In this document: in pieces, positions 1 to 7,230 of the stretch
Position numbering within the stretch: position 1 is the stretch's first letter
How the letters are laid out: every line of letters starts with the position of its first letter
Assembly (NCBI GenBank): GCA_015655035.1
Contig: JAATFS010000144.1
Span: 1 to 9,432, forward strand
Direction: 5' to 3'
DNA from: Lysobacterales bacterium
Lineage (GTDB): Bacteria; Pseudomonadota; Gammaproteobacteria; Xanthomonadales; Xanthomonadaceae
Length of the DNA: 9,432 nucleotides
Notes under the pieces: model-generated
The model's database searches: none
Told to the model about the DNA's origin: nothing
The model's input: the letters and a program-made list of their open reading frames with translations, nothing else
Translations under genes and position numbers: made by a program

Positions 1-753
1 ATACTGCTGGTCGGCGCTGGCACGCGAGTAATGCGGCTGAGCAATCCAGCCATGCAGCCTCAAGCCTGCGCCACTATGGTCCACGCGCAGCGCCTGGCGC
101 GCGAAGTCCTCGCCCAGCGTCTCGCCCAGGCGCGCGTCCGAATACAGGTCACCCGGCTTGTAGCGGCGCGACGGCTTGCCATTGTGCGAGACCCGCAATT
201 CCACATCCGGACGAGCCAGCGCCAACGAGCGCAGCCATTCTTCGATATGGCCCAGTTCGGTGCGCTCGGCGCGCAGGAACTTGCGCCGCGCCGGCACGTT
301 GTAGAACAGCTCGCGTACCTCGACCGTGGTCCCGGGCGCATGCGCGCGCGGCGTAACCTCGCCGACCTTGCCGCCTTCGACCTGCAACGCCGAGCCATGC
401 TCGGCTTCGCGCTGGCGCGAGGCCAGGGTGAAGCGACTGACCGAGGCGATCGACGGTAGCGCCTCGCCTCGGAAACCGAGCGTGGCAACCGACTCAAGGT
501 CATCGAGCGAAGCGATCTTGCTGGTAGCGTGCCGCGATACCGCCAACGGCAGTTCATCGGGCGCGATACCGCCGCCATCGTCGCGAATCCGGATCAGGCG
601 CACGCCGCCTTCTTCCAGATCGATGTCGACGCGCAGCGCGCCGGCGTCCAGCGCATTCTCCACCAGCTCCTTGACCACCGACGCGGGCCGCTCGACGACC
701 TCACCGGCGGCGATCTGGTTGATCAGGATCTCGGGCAGCTGACGAATGGCCAT
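1..753 (-). CDS. mutL: DNA mismatch repair protein MutL, N-terminal 251 residues (cut by left edge)
   Basis: MutL is the ATPase that links MutS mismatch recognition to downstream repair nucleases and helicase. The visible 251 residues form the GHKL ATPase domain and the start of the following transducer domain. The start MAIRQLPEILINQIAAGEVV is typical of the family. ATPase motif I is KELVENALDAGA (residues 28-39) with the expected catalytic Glu29 and Mg-binding Asn33. Motif II is RDDGGGI (57-63), the ATP-lid motif is TLGFRGEAL (91-99), and the family signature YNVPARRKFL lies at 151-160. The frame is open to base 1, so the C-terminal dimerisation domain, and any endonuclease motif in it, lies outside the window. 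It follows amiC on the same strand after a 147-base gap, as in the E. coli amiB-mutL order. The Shine-Dalgarno is weak (GGG about 8 bases upstream). Identity is near certain from sequence. Confidence 0.98.
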   Translation of the reverse strand, partial: MAIRQLPEILINQIAAGEVVERPASVVKELVENALDAGALRVDIDLEEGGVRLIRIRDDGGGIAPDELPLAVSRHATSKIASLDDLESVATLGFRGEALPSIASVSRFTLASRQREAEHGSALQVEGGKVGEVTPRAHAPGTTVEVRELFYNVPARRKFLRAERTELGHIEEWLRSLALARPDVELRVSHNGKPSRRYKPGDLYSDARLGETLGEDFARQALRVDHSGAGLRLHGWIAQPHYSRASADQQY

Positions 754-900
754 CAGCGCAGCCCACGTACGCGGTAAGCGCGCAGGATCAACGACGAGGA
801 AAGAGTCGGGCAAGCAAGGGAAGGAGCAGACTTCGGCACGGCACTCGGCGGCGCGTTACGCCGTCATCCAGGGGAGATCCGTGGATGATAGCCGAGCGGC
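754..900 (-). other. amiC-mutL intergenic spacer with two small inverted repeats
   Basis: This 147-base gap carries no gene that I can support. Two inverted repeats are visible. One has arms 847-853 and 859-865 with a 5-base loop (one G-U pair). The other has 5-base arms 866-870 and 882-886. Neither is followed by a T-tract on the minus strand, so neither is a standard intrinsic terminator. A TATCAT hexamer occurs on the minus strand just after the amiC stop, but no -35 lies at proper spacing. The gap may separate mutL expression from amiC by RNA processing or partial termination, which is inference only. Confidence 0.3.
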
Positions 901-2685
901 TCAGCGACTGCCGCCGGCAACGGTACCTGCGGCCGCATCCGCTTCGGCCTGCGCGCGCGCGGCGAACAGCGTGCCGGGCGGCGGCTGGCGAGTAAAGAAG
1001 GTATTGACGCCATCCAGCACCGCACCGGCAATCCGACGCTGGTAGGACGGATCGATCAAACGGCGCTCTTCGTCCGGATTGGAGATGAACGCGGTTTCCA
1101 CCAGCATCGCCGGCATGTCGGAGGTGCGCAGTACCGCGAAGTTGGCGCGCTCCAGATTCGGCTTGTGGTTGTTGCCGATGCGCTTGAGGCCACCCAGCAC
1201 CTGGCCGGCCGCATCTTCGGATGCCTTCATGTGGCCGCTCTGGGCCAGATCCAGCAACACGTTGGCGAGCGTGCTTTCGGTCTGCTGCAAGCGCACACCG
1301 CCGACCAGATCGGCGGCATTTTCCTTGTCGGCCAACCAGCGGGCGCGCTGTGACGAGGCGCCCTTGGTGGAGAGTACGTAGACCGAAGAGCCCGTCGCAC
1401 TGCGATTTTCCGCAGCGTCGGCGTGCACCGAGATGAAGATGTCGGCCTTGGCCGCACGCGCCTTCTGCGCGCGCAGCGGCAGCGGGATGAAGACGTCGGT
1501 ATCGCGCGTCATATAGGCCTTCATGCCCGGCGTGGCGTTGATCTGGCGCGCCAGCTCACGGCCGATAGCCAGGGTCACGTCCTTCTCGCGCTTGCCGCTC
1601 GGGCCCATCGCGCCGGGATCCTGGCCGCCATGGCCGGGATCGATCGCGACGATCAACGGACGCATGCCCGAACGCATCTTGACTCGCCCGGCCTCGCTGG
1701 GCATAACCGGGCGCGGCGGAATCACCGCAGCGGCTTGCGCCTGCTGCGCCACCGCCGTTGCCGGGACTGCGCTACCCGAAGGCACTACGCGACCACCGTT
1801 GAGGATGGCAGCCGCTCCTGTCGCGGCGGTGGTCCCGCGTGGCGGCACGACGGTGGTGCGCACCGGGGCGGCACCTGCCTGGGAATAAGCCGCAGCAGCA
1901 CTGTTCGGTCGCGGTGTAGGCACGCCGGTGGCAATCGTGGTGGGAACGGTCTGCCGCGTCTGCGGCTGCACGACCGACGGCGTCGCACCGACCGTGCCCG
2001 TTTCCACGGGCTGTGTGGCCACCGGCTGCGAGGCGACGGAGGTCGTTTGCGGCGGTAGCGAGGATTGTGCTTGCGGCAGTGCACTGGCATCCGAGGCGGA
2101 CGCCTGCGATGCAGCAGCCTGCTGCGGCGGCGGTGCGATCGCGGCCCGCTGCACCGAGGACGTCAGCGCGGCAGTCGCACGGGCGGCATCGGCCTTGACG
2201 TTGGCCGGGTTCACCACGGCAGGCGCCGGCATGCTGGAAGTGCTGGCCGCCAGCATCGGACCAGCGGCGACCTCGCCCGGCCACTCGATCACCAATGTGG
2301 AATTACCGCCTGCCGCCTGCATTTGCGGTTTGAATGGCTTGACCGAATCAGAAAGGTCGAACACCACCCGAAAGGTACCCGGCGTCGGCTGGCCGGTACG
2401 CACCGCCGTGACCACGCCGGTAGCCTGCGGCAGCGACAGGCGTCGTGCGGCGGCGGAATCCGGGAAATCGATCACCAACCGGTTGGGTCCGGCCAGCGAC
2501 AAGGTCTTGTAGCCGCCGCTACCGGCCAGCTGGATCTCGGCGCGGGTGCCGGTGGCACCGTTGACCAGCTTCACACTCTGCACTTCGCCCGCGGAGGCGG
2601 CAAACGCCGCCAAACCAATGCTGGCAGCCAGTGTGCGAGTGACGAGTTGACGGTTCCCCGGAGTCATGGGGCTGGATTCAACCAT
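901..2685 (-). CDS. amiC: N-acetylmuramoyl-L-alanine amidase, AmiC type (AMIN + Amidase_3)
   Basis: This is a periplasmic zinc amidase that cleaves the bond between N-acetylmuramic acid and L-alanine in peptidoglycan to split daughter cells. The 594-residue product has an N-terminal signal peptide (hydrophobic about 13-30, likely cleavage after ASA at 30-32, no twin-arginine pair). An AMIN septal-targeting domain follows (about 34-135), then a low-complexity Ala/Pro/Gln/Thr-rich linker (about 140-335) and an Amidase_3 domain (about 343-565). Expected zinc ligands are His352 (DPGHGG), Glu367 (GKREKDV) and His421 (SVHADA); the catalytic Glu530 is in LVETAF. The region about 470-510 resembles the regulatory helix insert of AmiB/AmiC enzymes, which are switched on by LytM-domain activators such as EnvC or NlpD. 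There is no C-terminal LysM. The linker makes it clearly longer than E. coli AmiC. An AGGG at 2692-2695 supports the ATG at 2685; an in-frame ATG at 2667 would also leave a signal peptide. Confidence 0.96.
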   Translation of the reverse strand: MVESSPMTPGNRQLVTRTLAASIGLAAFAASAGEVQSVKLVNGATGTRAEIQLAGSGGYKTLSLAGPNRLVIDFPDSAAARRLSLPQATGVVTAVRTGQPTPGTFRVVFDLSDSVKPFKPQMQAAGGNSTLVIEWPGEVAAGPMLAASTSSMPAPAVVNPANVKADAARATAALTSSVQRAAIAPPPQQAAASQASASDASALPQAQSSLPPQTTSVASQPVATQPVETGTVGATPSVVQPQTRQTVPTTIATGVPTPRPNSAAAAYSQAGAAPVRTTVVPPRGTTAATGAAAILNGGRVVPSGSAVPATAVAQQAQAAAVIPPRPVMPSEAGRVKMRSGMRPLIVAIDPGHGGQDPGAMGPSGKREKDVTLAIGRELARQINATPGMKAYMTRDTDVFIPLPLRAQKARAAKADIFISVHADAAENRSATGSSVYVLSTKGASSQRARWLADKENAADLVGGVRLQQTESTLANVLLDLAQSGHMKASEDAAGQVLGGLKRIGNNHKPNLERANFAVLRTSDMPAMLVETAFISNPDEERRLIDPSYQRRIAGAVLDGVNTFFTRQPPPGTLFAARAQAEADAAAGTVAGGSR

Positions 2686-2743
2686 CGCCAGCCCTGAAAA
2701 GCAATATGTTTTCCCTTAATAATCCGTAACCTGCCCACTGTTC
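2686..2743 (-). promoter_or_regulatory. AT-rich spacer upstream of amiC, possible internal promoter
   Basis: The tsaE-amiC gap is 58 bases. On the minus strand its middle (about 2700-2730) is strikingly AT-rich beside the GC-rich flanks and contains TATTAA and CATATT hexamers that could act as -10 elements. I could not place a convincing -35 at 16-18 bases from either. The AGGG Shine-Dalgarno of amiC sits at its 3' end (2692-2695). Base composition suggests a promoter driving amiC-mutL separately from nnr-tsaE; this is inference. Confidence 0.35.
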
Positions 2744-3232
2744 CTAGTGTTGATCGGCAGAAAGGGACCGCAACTGCCCGGACGACAGTACCCGCGCCAG
2801 CCATTCGCGGCCGGCCTCGCTCTCAGGCAGTAAGCTGAACGCACGCCCATCGCCGGCCACCTCCAGCGCAACGGTCAAATCCGCCGGCGGCAACACACCA
2901 GCCCCGCGCTCGGGCCACTCCACCAGCCATAACTGCGCCCCGCCTTCCTCCAGGCCCAGGAAGTCCAGCTCGCCGGCATGGCCGATGCGATACAGGTCCA
3001 GATGCCAGGCTTCCTCGCCAGGACCGATCGGATAGCGCTCGACCAGGGTGTAGGTAGGGCTACGGATCGGCCCCTGCACCCCAAGCGCACGCAGCAACGC
3101 GCGTGCCAGCGTGGACTTGCCGGCCCCCAGGTCGCCTTGCAGCTGTACCACCGCCTGCTTCGGGCGCGTCTGCGCAAGCGCCGCGCCCAGGCAAGCAGTG
3201 GCGTCCGCATCGTCCAGAAAGCCGTCGATCAC
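2744..3232 (-). CDS. tsaE: tRNA N6-threonylcarbamoyladenosine biosynthesis ATPase TsaE (YjeE)
   Basis: TsaE is the small P-loop ATPase that works with TsaB and TsaD to place threonylcarbamoyl on A37 of ANN-decoding tRNAs in the cytoplasm. The 162-residue product has the family length. Walker A is GDLGAGKST (residues 33-41). The conserved SPTYTLVE (58-65), HLDLYR (77-82) and LWLVEWPER (101-109, Walker-B-like region with Glu105) motifs follow in order. The start is GTG at 3230-3232. The protein contains no internal Met, GGGAG lies 7 bases upstream, and the GTG overlaps the nnr stop codon by 4 bases (GTGA), pointing to translational coupling. The C-terminal 25 or so residues are less conserved. 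amiC follows after 58 bases. Identity is firm from motifs, length and synteny. Confidence 0.97.
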   Translation of the reverse strand: MIDGFLDDADATACLGAALAQTRPKQAVVQLQGDLGAGKSTLARALLRALGVQGPIRSPTYTLVERYPIGPGEEAWHLDLYRIGHAGELDFLGLEEGGAQLWLVEWPERGAGVLPPADLTVALEVAGDGRAFSLLPESEAGREWLARVLSSGQLRSLSADQH

Positions 3233-4716
3233 AGCCCATCTCCCGGATTGGCCAGGCGCCGCAGTTCAGGCAGCAGGTCCGACGGCAATAGCCCGCGTTC
3301 GCCGAGAGCGGCCGCACTATCGCCCGCACAGCCGTGCAGCAGCGCCCCCACCACCGCCGCATCGAACAACGCATGTTTCTGCGCGACCAGCGCGGCAATG
3401 ACGCCGGTCAGCAGGTCGCCCATGCCACCGACTGCCATGCCCGGGTTGCCCGCCCCGACGATGCGCGGAACACGCCCAGGGGCCGCCACCACTGTGCCCG
3501 CCCCCTTGAGCACGACCACCGCATTGAAACGGTGCGCCAAGGCCTCGGCGGTCGCCACGCGATCGTGTTGCACCTGCGCGGTGGAAAGGCCGAGCAGGCG
3601 CCCCGCCTCGCCTGGATGCGGCGTCAGAATGGCCTGCCCCAGATCCTGCGCGGCAGCGGCCGCCAGCAGGTTCAGCGCATCGGCATCGATGACGCGCGGG
3701 CATGTGGCTTGCAACGCGTGGTGCCACAGCGTACGCGCCCAATCGTCTTGCCCCAGGCCGGGCCCCAGTGCCAGAACATCGGCGGCAGGCAGTAGCGGCA
3801 GCAGTGCGCCCGCGCTCTCGACCGCACGCGCCATCGCTTCCGGGCAGCGCGCCAGTAACGGCGCAACATGCCCTGCCCGCGTAGCGACCTGGACCAGGCC
3901 GGCACCGCTGCGCAACGCTGCCTCGGCGGCAAGCATGATCGCGCCACCGCTGCCTTCGTTGCCACCAATGCACAGTACCCGTCCAGACTCGCCCTTGTGG
4001 GTATTGCGCCGCCGAGGACGCAGATAGTGCGCCAGCGCATCCGCGCTCCAGGCCTGCGCACGCGGCGTCATCGCCGCGATCGCGGAAGCCGGCACGTCCA
4101 GCCGCGCAATCTCGCGCTGGCCGACGTATTCCAGCGCATCGCCGGTGTACAGGCCCAGATGCGGCACGATGAATTGCAAGGTCAGCGTCGCCTTCACTGC
4201 GGCGCCGAATGCCACGCCGTGCTCGGCATCGACCCCGCTGGGTACATCCAGCGCCATCACCGGCACACCGCAGTCGCTGAGGGCAGCGATCAAGGTCGAG
4301 ATAGGCTCGCCCGGCGCCCGGTTCAGGCCAATGCCGAACAGGGCATCGACCACGACATCGGCATCGGCCAGCACGCAAGGAAACAGCTCCACCGCGCCGC
4401 CCACGGCCAGATAGTCGGTACAGGCGCGCTGCGCCAACTCGGACTCGGGACCCTGCTCAGGCAGGTGCACCACGGTGACCCTGCGGCCAGCCCGGTGCGC
4501 CAACCGCGCCAGTACGTAGCCGTCGCCGCCGTTGTTGCCGGTCCCGCAGACCACCACTATCCGGCGCGCCTGGGGCCAGCGTTCCAGCAATACCTGCCAG
4601 GCCGCCAGGCCGGCGCGCTGCATCAGCACATAGGAATCACCACCCAGAAGCGCGGTTGCCTGCGCATCGATCATGCGCGCGGCGGCAGTGTCGTAAAGAT
4701 CGAGGGGTGTGTACAT
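3229..4716 (-). CDS. nnr: Bifunctional NAD(P)H-hydrate epimerase / ADP-dependent NAD(P)H-hydrate dehydratase
   Basis: This two-domain metabolite-repair enzyme acts on NADH and NADPH damaged by hydration. The N-terminal YjeF_N domain (about 1-220) interconverts R and S hydrates. The C-terminal ribokinase-like domain (about 225-490) dehydrates the S form using ADP. Epimerase motifs are CGTGNNGGDG (57-66), DALFGIGLNR (124-133) and DVPSGVD (157-163). Dehydratase motifs are GPGLG (318-322), TPHPGE (365-370), LKGAGTVV (403-410) and NPGMAVGGMGDLLTG (424-438), with the likely catalytic Asp434 in GMGD. The 495-residue length suits the fused bacterial form. The ATG at 4714-4716 aligns with the family start, only 24 bases from divergent queG. 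The only GGAG upstream is 17 bases away, too far for a normal Shine-Dalgarno, and a -10-like TAGAAT ends 6 bases before the ATG, so a leaderless mRNA is likely. It leads the nnr-tsaE-amiC-mutL cluster. Confidence 0.97.
   Translation of the reverse strand: MYTPLDLYDTAAARMIDAQATALLGGDSYVLMQRAGLAAWQVLLERWPQARRIVVVCGTGNNGGDGYVLARLAHRAGRRVTVVHLPEQGPESELAQRACTDYLAVGGAVELFPCVLADADVVVDALFGIGLNRAPGEPISTLIAALSDCGVPVMALDVPSGVDAEHGVAFGAAVKATLTLQFIVPHLGLYTGDALEYVGQREIARLDVPASAIAAMTPRAQAWSADALAHYLRPRRRNTHKGESGRVLCIGGNEGSGGAIMLAAEAALRSGAGLVQVATRAGHVAPLLARCPEAMARAVESAGALLPLLPAADVLALGPGLGQDDWARTLWHHALQATCPRVIDADALNLLAAAAAQDLGQAILTPHPGEAGRLLGLSTAQVQHDRVATAEALAHRFNAVVVLKGAGTVVAAPGRVPRIVGAGNPGMAVGGMGDLLTGVIAALVAQKHALFDAAVVGALLHGCAGDSAAALGERGLLPSDLLPELRRLANPGDGL
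3240..3244 (-). promoter_or_regulatory. Ribosome binding site of tsaE (decides the GTG start)
   Basis: GGGAG on the minus strand lies 7 bases before the GTG at 3232, inside the last codons of nnr. It supports the non-ATG start and coupling of tsaE translation to nnr. Confidence 0.65.
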
Positions 4717-4740
4717 GTCCGGATTCTATACTTCTCCACC
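4717..4740. promoter_or_regulatory. Shared nnr/queG divergent promoter with overlapping -10 hexamers
   Basis: Only 24 bases separate the two ATGs. On the plus strand TATACT (4727-4732) is followed by 8 bases and the queG ATG. On the minus strand TAGAAT (4728-4723) is followed by 6 bases and the nnr ATG. Each matches TATAAT at 5 of 6 positions, and they share 4727-4728. The expected start points are A4716 (nnr) and 4739-4741 (queG). No usable Shine-Dalgarno lies before either start. I see no good -35 on either side; those would lie inside the opposite gene. Confidence 0.5.
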
Positions 4741-5808
4741 ATGTCCGCCGTGTTCTCCAGCAACGATCCCGCACAGGTTGCCGCGCGCATCCGCACGCTC
4801 GCGCGGGCAGCCGGCTTCCAGCGCTGCGGCATCGCCGGAATCGACCTGGCCGAGGACGAGCAGCACCTGCGCAGTTGGTTGGCCGAAGGCCTGTACGGCA
4901 CGATGCACTGGATGGCCCAGCACGGCGACAAGCGCTCCCGGCCACAAGAACTGGTGCCCGGCACATTGCGGGTGATCTCGGTCGGGCTCGACTATGGCCG
5001 CAACGACGGTATCCAGGCCTGGGACACACTGGCCGACGGCGAGCGCGCCTATGTGGCCCGCTACGCGCTCGGCCGCGACTATCACAAGCTCATGCGCAAT
5101 CGCCTGCAACAGCTTGCCGAGCGTATCCAGCAGGACATCGGTCGCTTCGGCCACCGGGTGTTCGTGGATTCGGCACCGGTGCTGGAGCGCGCGTTGGCGC
5201 GCAATGCCGGACTGGGCTGGATCGGCAAACATACCTGCCTGATCGACCGCAACGGCGGCTCCTGGTTCTTCCTTGGCGAGATATATGTCGACGCGGCACT
5301 CCCCATCGACGCCCCTGCCAGTGCGCATTGCGGCAGTTGCACGCGCTGCATCGAAGTCTGCCCGACTCAGGCGATCATCGCGCCGCATCGCCTGGATGCG
5401 CGACGCTGCATCGCCTACCTGACGATCGAGCACGATGGCGCCATCCCGGAGCCGATGCGCGCGCCCATCGGCAACCGCATCTTCGGCTGCGACGATTGCC
5501 AGCTAGTCTGCCCCTGGAACAAGTTCGCCAAGCGCACCGACGAGCCGGATTTCCGCGCCCGCAACAATCTGGACCGCGCAACGCTGCCAGAGCTGTTCGC
5601 GTGGGAAGAGGACGAATTCCTGCGCCGCACCGAAGGCAGCCCGATCCGCCGCAGCGGCCACATGCGCTGGTTGCGCAATATCGCGGTGGCGCTGGGCAAC
5701 GCGCCTTCGACCCCGGCAGTGCTGACGGCGCTGGCCAGCCGCCGCGAACACGAGTCGGTGCTGGTGCGCGAGCATGTTGACTGGGCATTGGCGCAGCACG
5801 GCATTTGA
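4741..5808 (+). CDS. queG: Epoxyqueuosine reductase QueG
   Basis: QueG performs the last step of queuosine synthesis, reducing epoxyqueuosine to queuosine in tRNA with GUN anticodons, using cobalamin and two [4Fe-4S] clusters. From ATG 4741 the product is 355 residues, normal for the family. The N-terminal part (about 1-185) is the cobalamin-binding catalytic domain, with FVDSAPVLER at 141-150 carrying the conserved acidic residue (Asp143) and GLGWIGKHT at 157-165. The ferredoxin-like part has CGSCTRCIEVCP (Cys197, 200, 203, 207), then Cys223 and GCDDCQLVCPWN (Cys250, 253, 257), eight cysteines for two clusters. The C-terminal part (about 280-355) is a helical HEAT-like region. The frame stays open upstream to 3868, but that stretch is antisense to nnr and not part of the protein. 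The gene is divergent from nnr as in E. coli. There is no Shine-Dalgarno; a leaderless start is likely. Confidence 0.97.
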   Translation: MSAVFSSNDPAQVAARIRTLARAAGFQRCGIAGIDLAEDEQHLRSWLAEGLYGTMHWMAQHGDKRSRPQELVPGTLRVISVGLDYGRNDGIQAWDTLADGERAYVARYALGRDYHKLMRNRLQQLAERIQQDIGRFGHRVFVDSAPVLERALARNAGLGWIGKHTCLIDRNGGSWFFLGEIYVDAALPIDAPASAHCGSCTRCIEVCPTQAIIAPHRLDARRCIAYLTIEHDGAIPEPMRAPIGNRIFGCDDCQLVCPWNKFAKRTDEPDFRARNNLDRATLPELFAWEEDEFLRRTEGSPIRRSGHMRWLRNIAVALGNAPSTPAVLTALASRREHESVLVREHVDWALAQHGI

Positions 5809-5828
5809 ACGGCCACCCTGGTCCGTTC
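5807..5828 (+). terminator. Stem-loop overlapping the queG stop codon
   Basis: The arms GAACGG (5807-5812) and CCGTTC (5823-5828) are perfectly complementary. CCA/TGG extends the stem inward with one bulged T, leaving a CCC loop. The stem begins within the TGA. No T-tract follows, so it may be a weak terminator or a 3'-end stabiliser rather than a classic intrinsic terminator. Confidence 0.4.
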
Positions 5829-5862
5829 GCCGGTACTGGCAGCGGCCGCGACGCGGGTACGT

Positions 5863-5875
5863 GATAATGGCCGCA
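5863..5875 (+). promoter_or_regulatory. -10 element of xseA giving a predicted leaderless start
   Basis: GATAAT at 5863-5868 matches TATAAT at 5 of 6 positions and is followed by exactly 6 bases before the ATG at 5875, so the expected transcription start is the A of the start codon. There is no Shine-Dalgarno in the preceding 20 bases. A clear -35 is not visible 16-18 bases upstream. Confidence 0.5.
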
Positions 5876-7212
5876 TGCCCGACCGCAACGACCAGATCCT
5901 TACCCCCAGCCAGCTCAACACCCTCGCCCGCGACCTGCTAGAGGGCGCCTTCCCGCTGGTATGGGTCGAGGCCGAGCTGGGCAACGTCACCCGTCCATCG
6001 TCGGGGCATCTGTACTTCACCCTGAAGGATGCGCGCGCACAGGTACGTTGCGCGATGTTCCGGCCCAAGAGCCAGTGGCTGAAGTTCCAGCCACGCGAGG
6101 GTCTTCGGGTGCTGGCACGTGGACGTTTGACCCTGTACGAGGCGCGTGGCGACTACCAGATGGTGCTCGACCACCTGGAAGAAGCCGGCGAAGGCGCGCT
6201 ACGGCGTGCGTTCGAGGAACTGCGCATGCGCCTGGCCGCAGAAGGCTTATTCGACAAGGACCGCAAGCGCGAGTTGCCGCGCCATGTCCGCCGCCTGGCA
6301 GTGATCACCTCGCCCAGCGGCGCGGCCGTGCGCGATGTGCTGAGCGTGCTGGCACGGCGCTTCCCGATGCTCGAAGTGGAGCTGCTGCCCTCGCTGGTCC
6401 AGGGCGACAGCGCTGCGGCACAGGTCACCTCGCTACTGCAACGCGCCGATGCGTCGGGGCGCTACGACGTGATCCTGGTAACCCGTGGCGGCGGCTCGCT
6501 CGAAGACCTGTGGGCATTCAACGACGAGCGGCTGGCACGCGCGATCGCCGAGTCCGACACCCCCGTGGTATCGGCCATCGGGCACGAGACCGACTTCACT
6601 CTGGCCGACTTCGCCGCCGACCTGCGCGCGCCGACGCCATCGGTTGCCGCCGAACTGCTGGTCCCCGACCAGCGCGAACTGGCCACCCGCGTGCGCCAGG
6701 CCCAGGCTCGACTCGCGCAACTGCAGCGGCACGCCCTCAGCCAGGCGATGCAGCGTGCCGACCGGCTGGCCCTGCGACTCAACGCCCAGACGCCACAAGC
6801 CCGCCTGCAACTACTGCAACGCCGCCAGCAGGACGCCGGCCGGCGCCTGCACGCACAAGCACAGCAATTGCTGGAGCGGGCACGCAGCCGCCTGCATCGC
6901 GCCGAAGCCGGCGTGCGCCTGCACAATCCGCAACAACAGTTGGCGGCCCTGCGGCAACGCCTGCAAACCCTGCATCCACAGGCCCCGATGGCACGTCGTC
7001 TGCAACACGATGCACTGCGACTGCGCGGCCTGGCCCGCTCACTGGAAAGCGTGAGCCCCCTGGCAACCGTCGCGCGCGGTTACGCCATCGTCACCCGCCA
7101 ATCCGACGGCGTACTGGTCCGCTCAGCCACCCAGGTCGACCCCGGCGACATCCTCCGCACCCAACTAGCCGACGGCAGTCTCGAAGTAAGAGTGGAGAAG
7201 CGCGAGGCATAG
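5875..7212 (+). CDS. xseA: Exodeoxyribonuclease VII large subunit
   Basis: XseA is the catalytic subunit of exonuclease VII, which degrades single-stranded DNA from either end to oligonucleotides and acts in repair and recombination. It pairs with several copies of small XseB, which is not encoded in this window. The 445-residue product matches the family. An N-terminal OB-fold (about 6-105) includes VWVEAELGNVTRPSSGHLYFTL (the Val29-Leu50 region). The nuclease domain has VITSPSGAAVRDVL (143-156, Asp154), VTRGGGSLEDLWAFND (202-217) and SAIGHETDFTLADFAADLRAPTP (from 233, with His237 and Asp240). Next is a long Gln/Arg/Leu-rich coiled-coil region (about 265-390), the arm that binds XseB, then a C-terminal strand segment SPLATVARGYAIV (394-406). 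The ATG at 5875 is the family-like start (MPDRNDQILTPSQLN). It lies 66 bases after queG and appears to have its own promoter. It is convergent with the M48 peptidase gene. Confidence 0.97.
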   Translation: MPDRNDQILTPSQLNTLARDLLEGAFPLVWVEAELGNVTRPSSGHLYFTLKDARAQVRCAMFRPKSQWLKFQPREGLRVLARGRLTLYEARGDYQMVLDHLEEAGEGALRRAFEELRMRLAAEGLFDKDRKRELPRHVRRLAVITSPSGAAVRDVLSVLARRFPMLEVELLPSLVQGDSAAAQVTSLLQRADASGRYDVILVTRGGGSLEDLWAFNDERLARAIAESDTPVVSAIGHETDFTLADFAADLRAPTPSVAAELLVPDQRELATRVRQAQARLAQLQRHALSQAMQRADRLALRLNAQTPQARLQLLQRRQQDAGRRLHAQAQQLLERARSRLHRAEAGVRLHNPQQQLAALRQRLQTLHPQAPMARRLQHDALRLRGLARSLESVSPLATVARGYAIVTRQSDGVLVRSATQVDPGDILRTQLADGSLEVRVEKREA

Positions 7213-7230
7213 CCAGCTGACATGGACGGA

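Noticed and set aside
31..742. Several open frames on the plus strand and in other minus frames over mutL.
   Set aside because: They are off-frame readings of a GC-rich conserved gene, with Arg/Ala/Ser-biased translations and no recognisable domain.
3868..4740. An N-terminal extension of queG: the frame is open from 3868, adding about 291 residues.
   Set aside because: This stretch is antisense to the highly conserved nnr coding sequence, has no QueG-family similarity, and the normal QueG start is at 4741.
4714..4746. A 7-base direct repeat CATGTCC (4714-4720 and 4740-4746) flanking the divergent promoter, as a possible operator.
   Set aside because: Each copy includes a start codon or its complement, so most of the match is explained by coding constraint; seven bases alone is not enough.
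5826..5850. A TTCGC at 5826 as half of a plant-inducible promoter (PIP) box.
   Set aside because: The base string 15 positions downstream is CCGCG, not TTCGC or TTCGB, so the box is absent.
5961..7220. A 419-codon plus-strand frame overlapping xseA.
   Set aside because: It is the +2 frame of xseA, with Arg/Pro/Ala-rich composition and no family motifs; the xseA frame is unambiguous.
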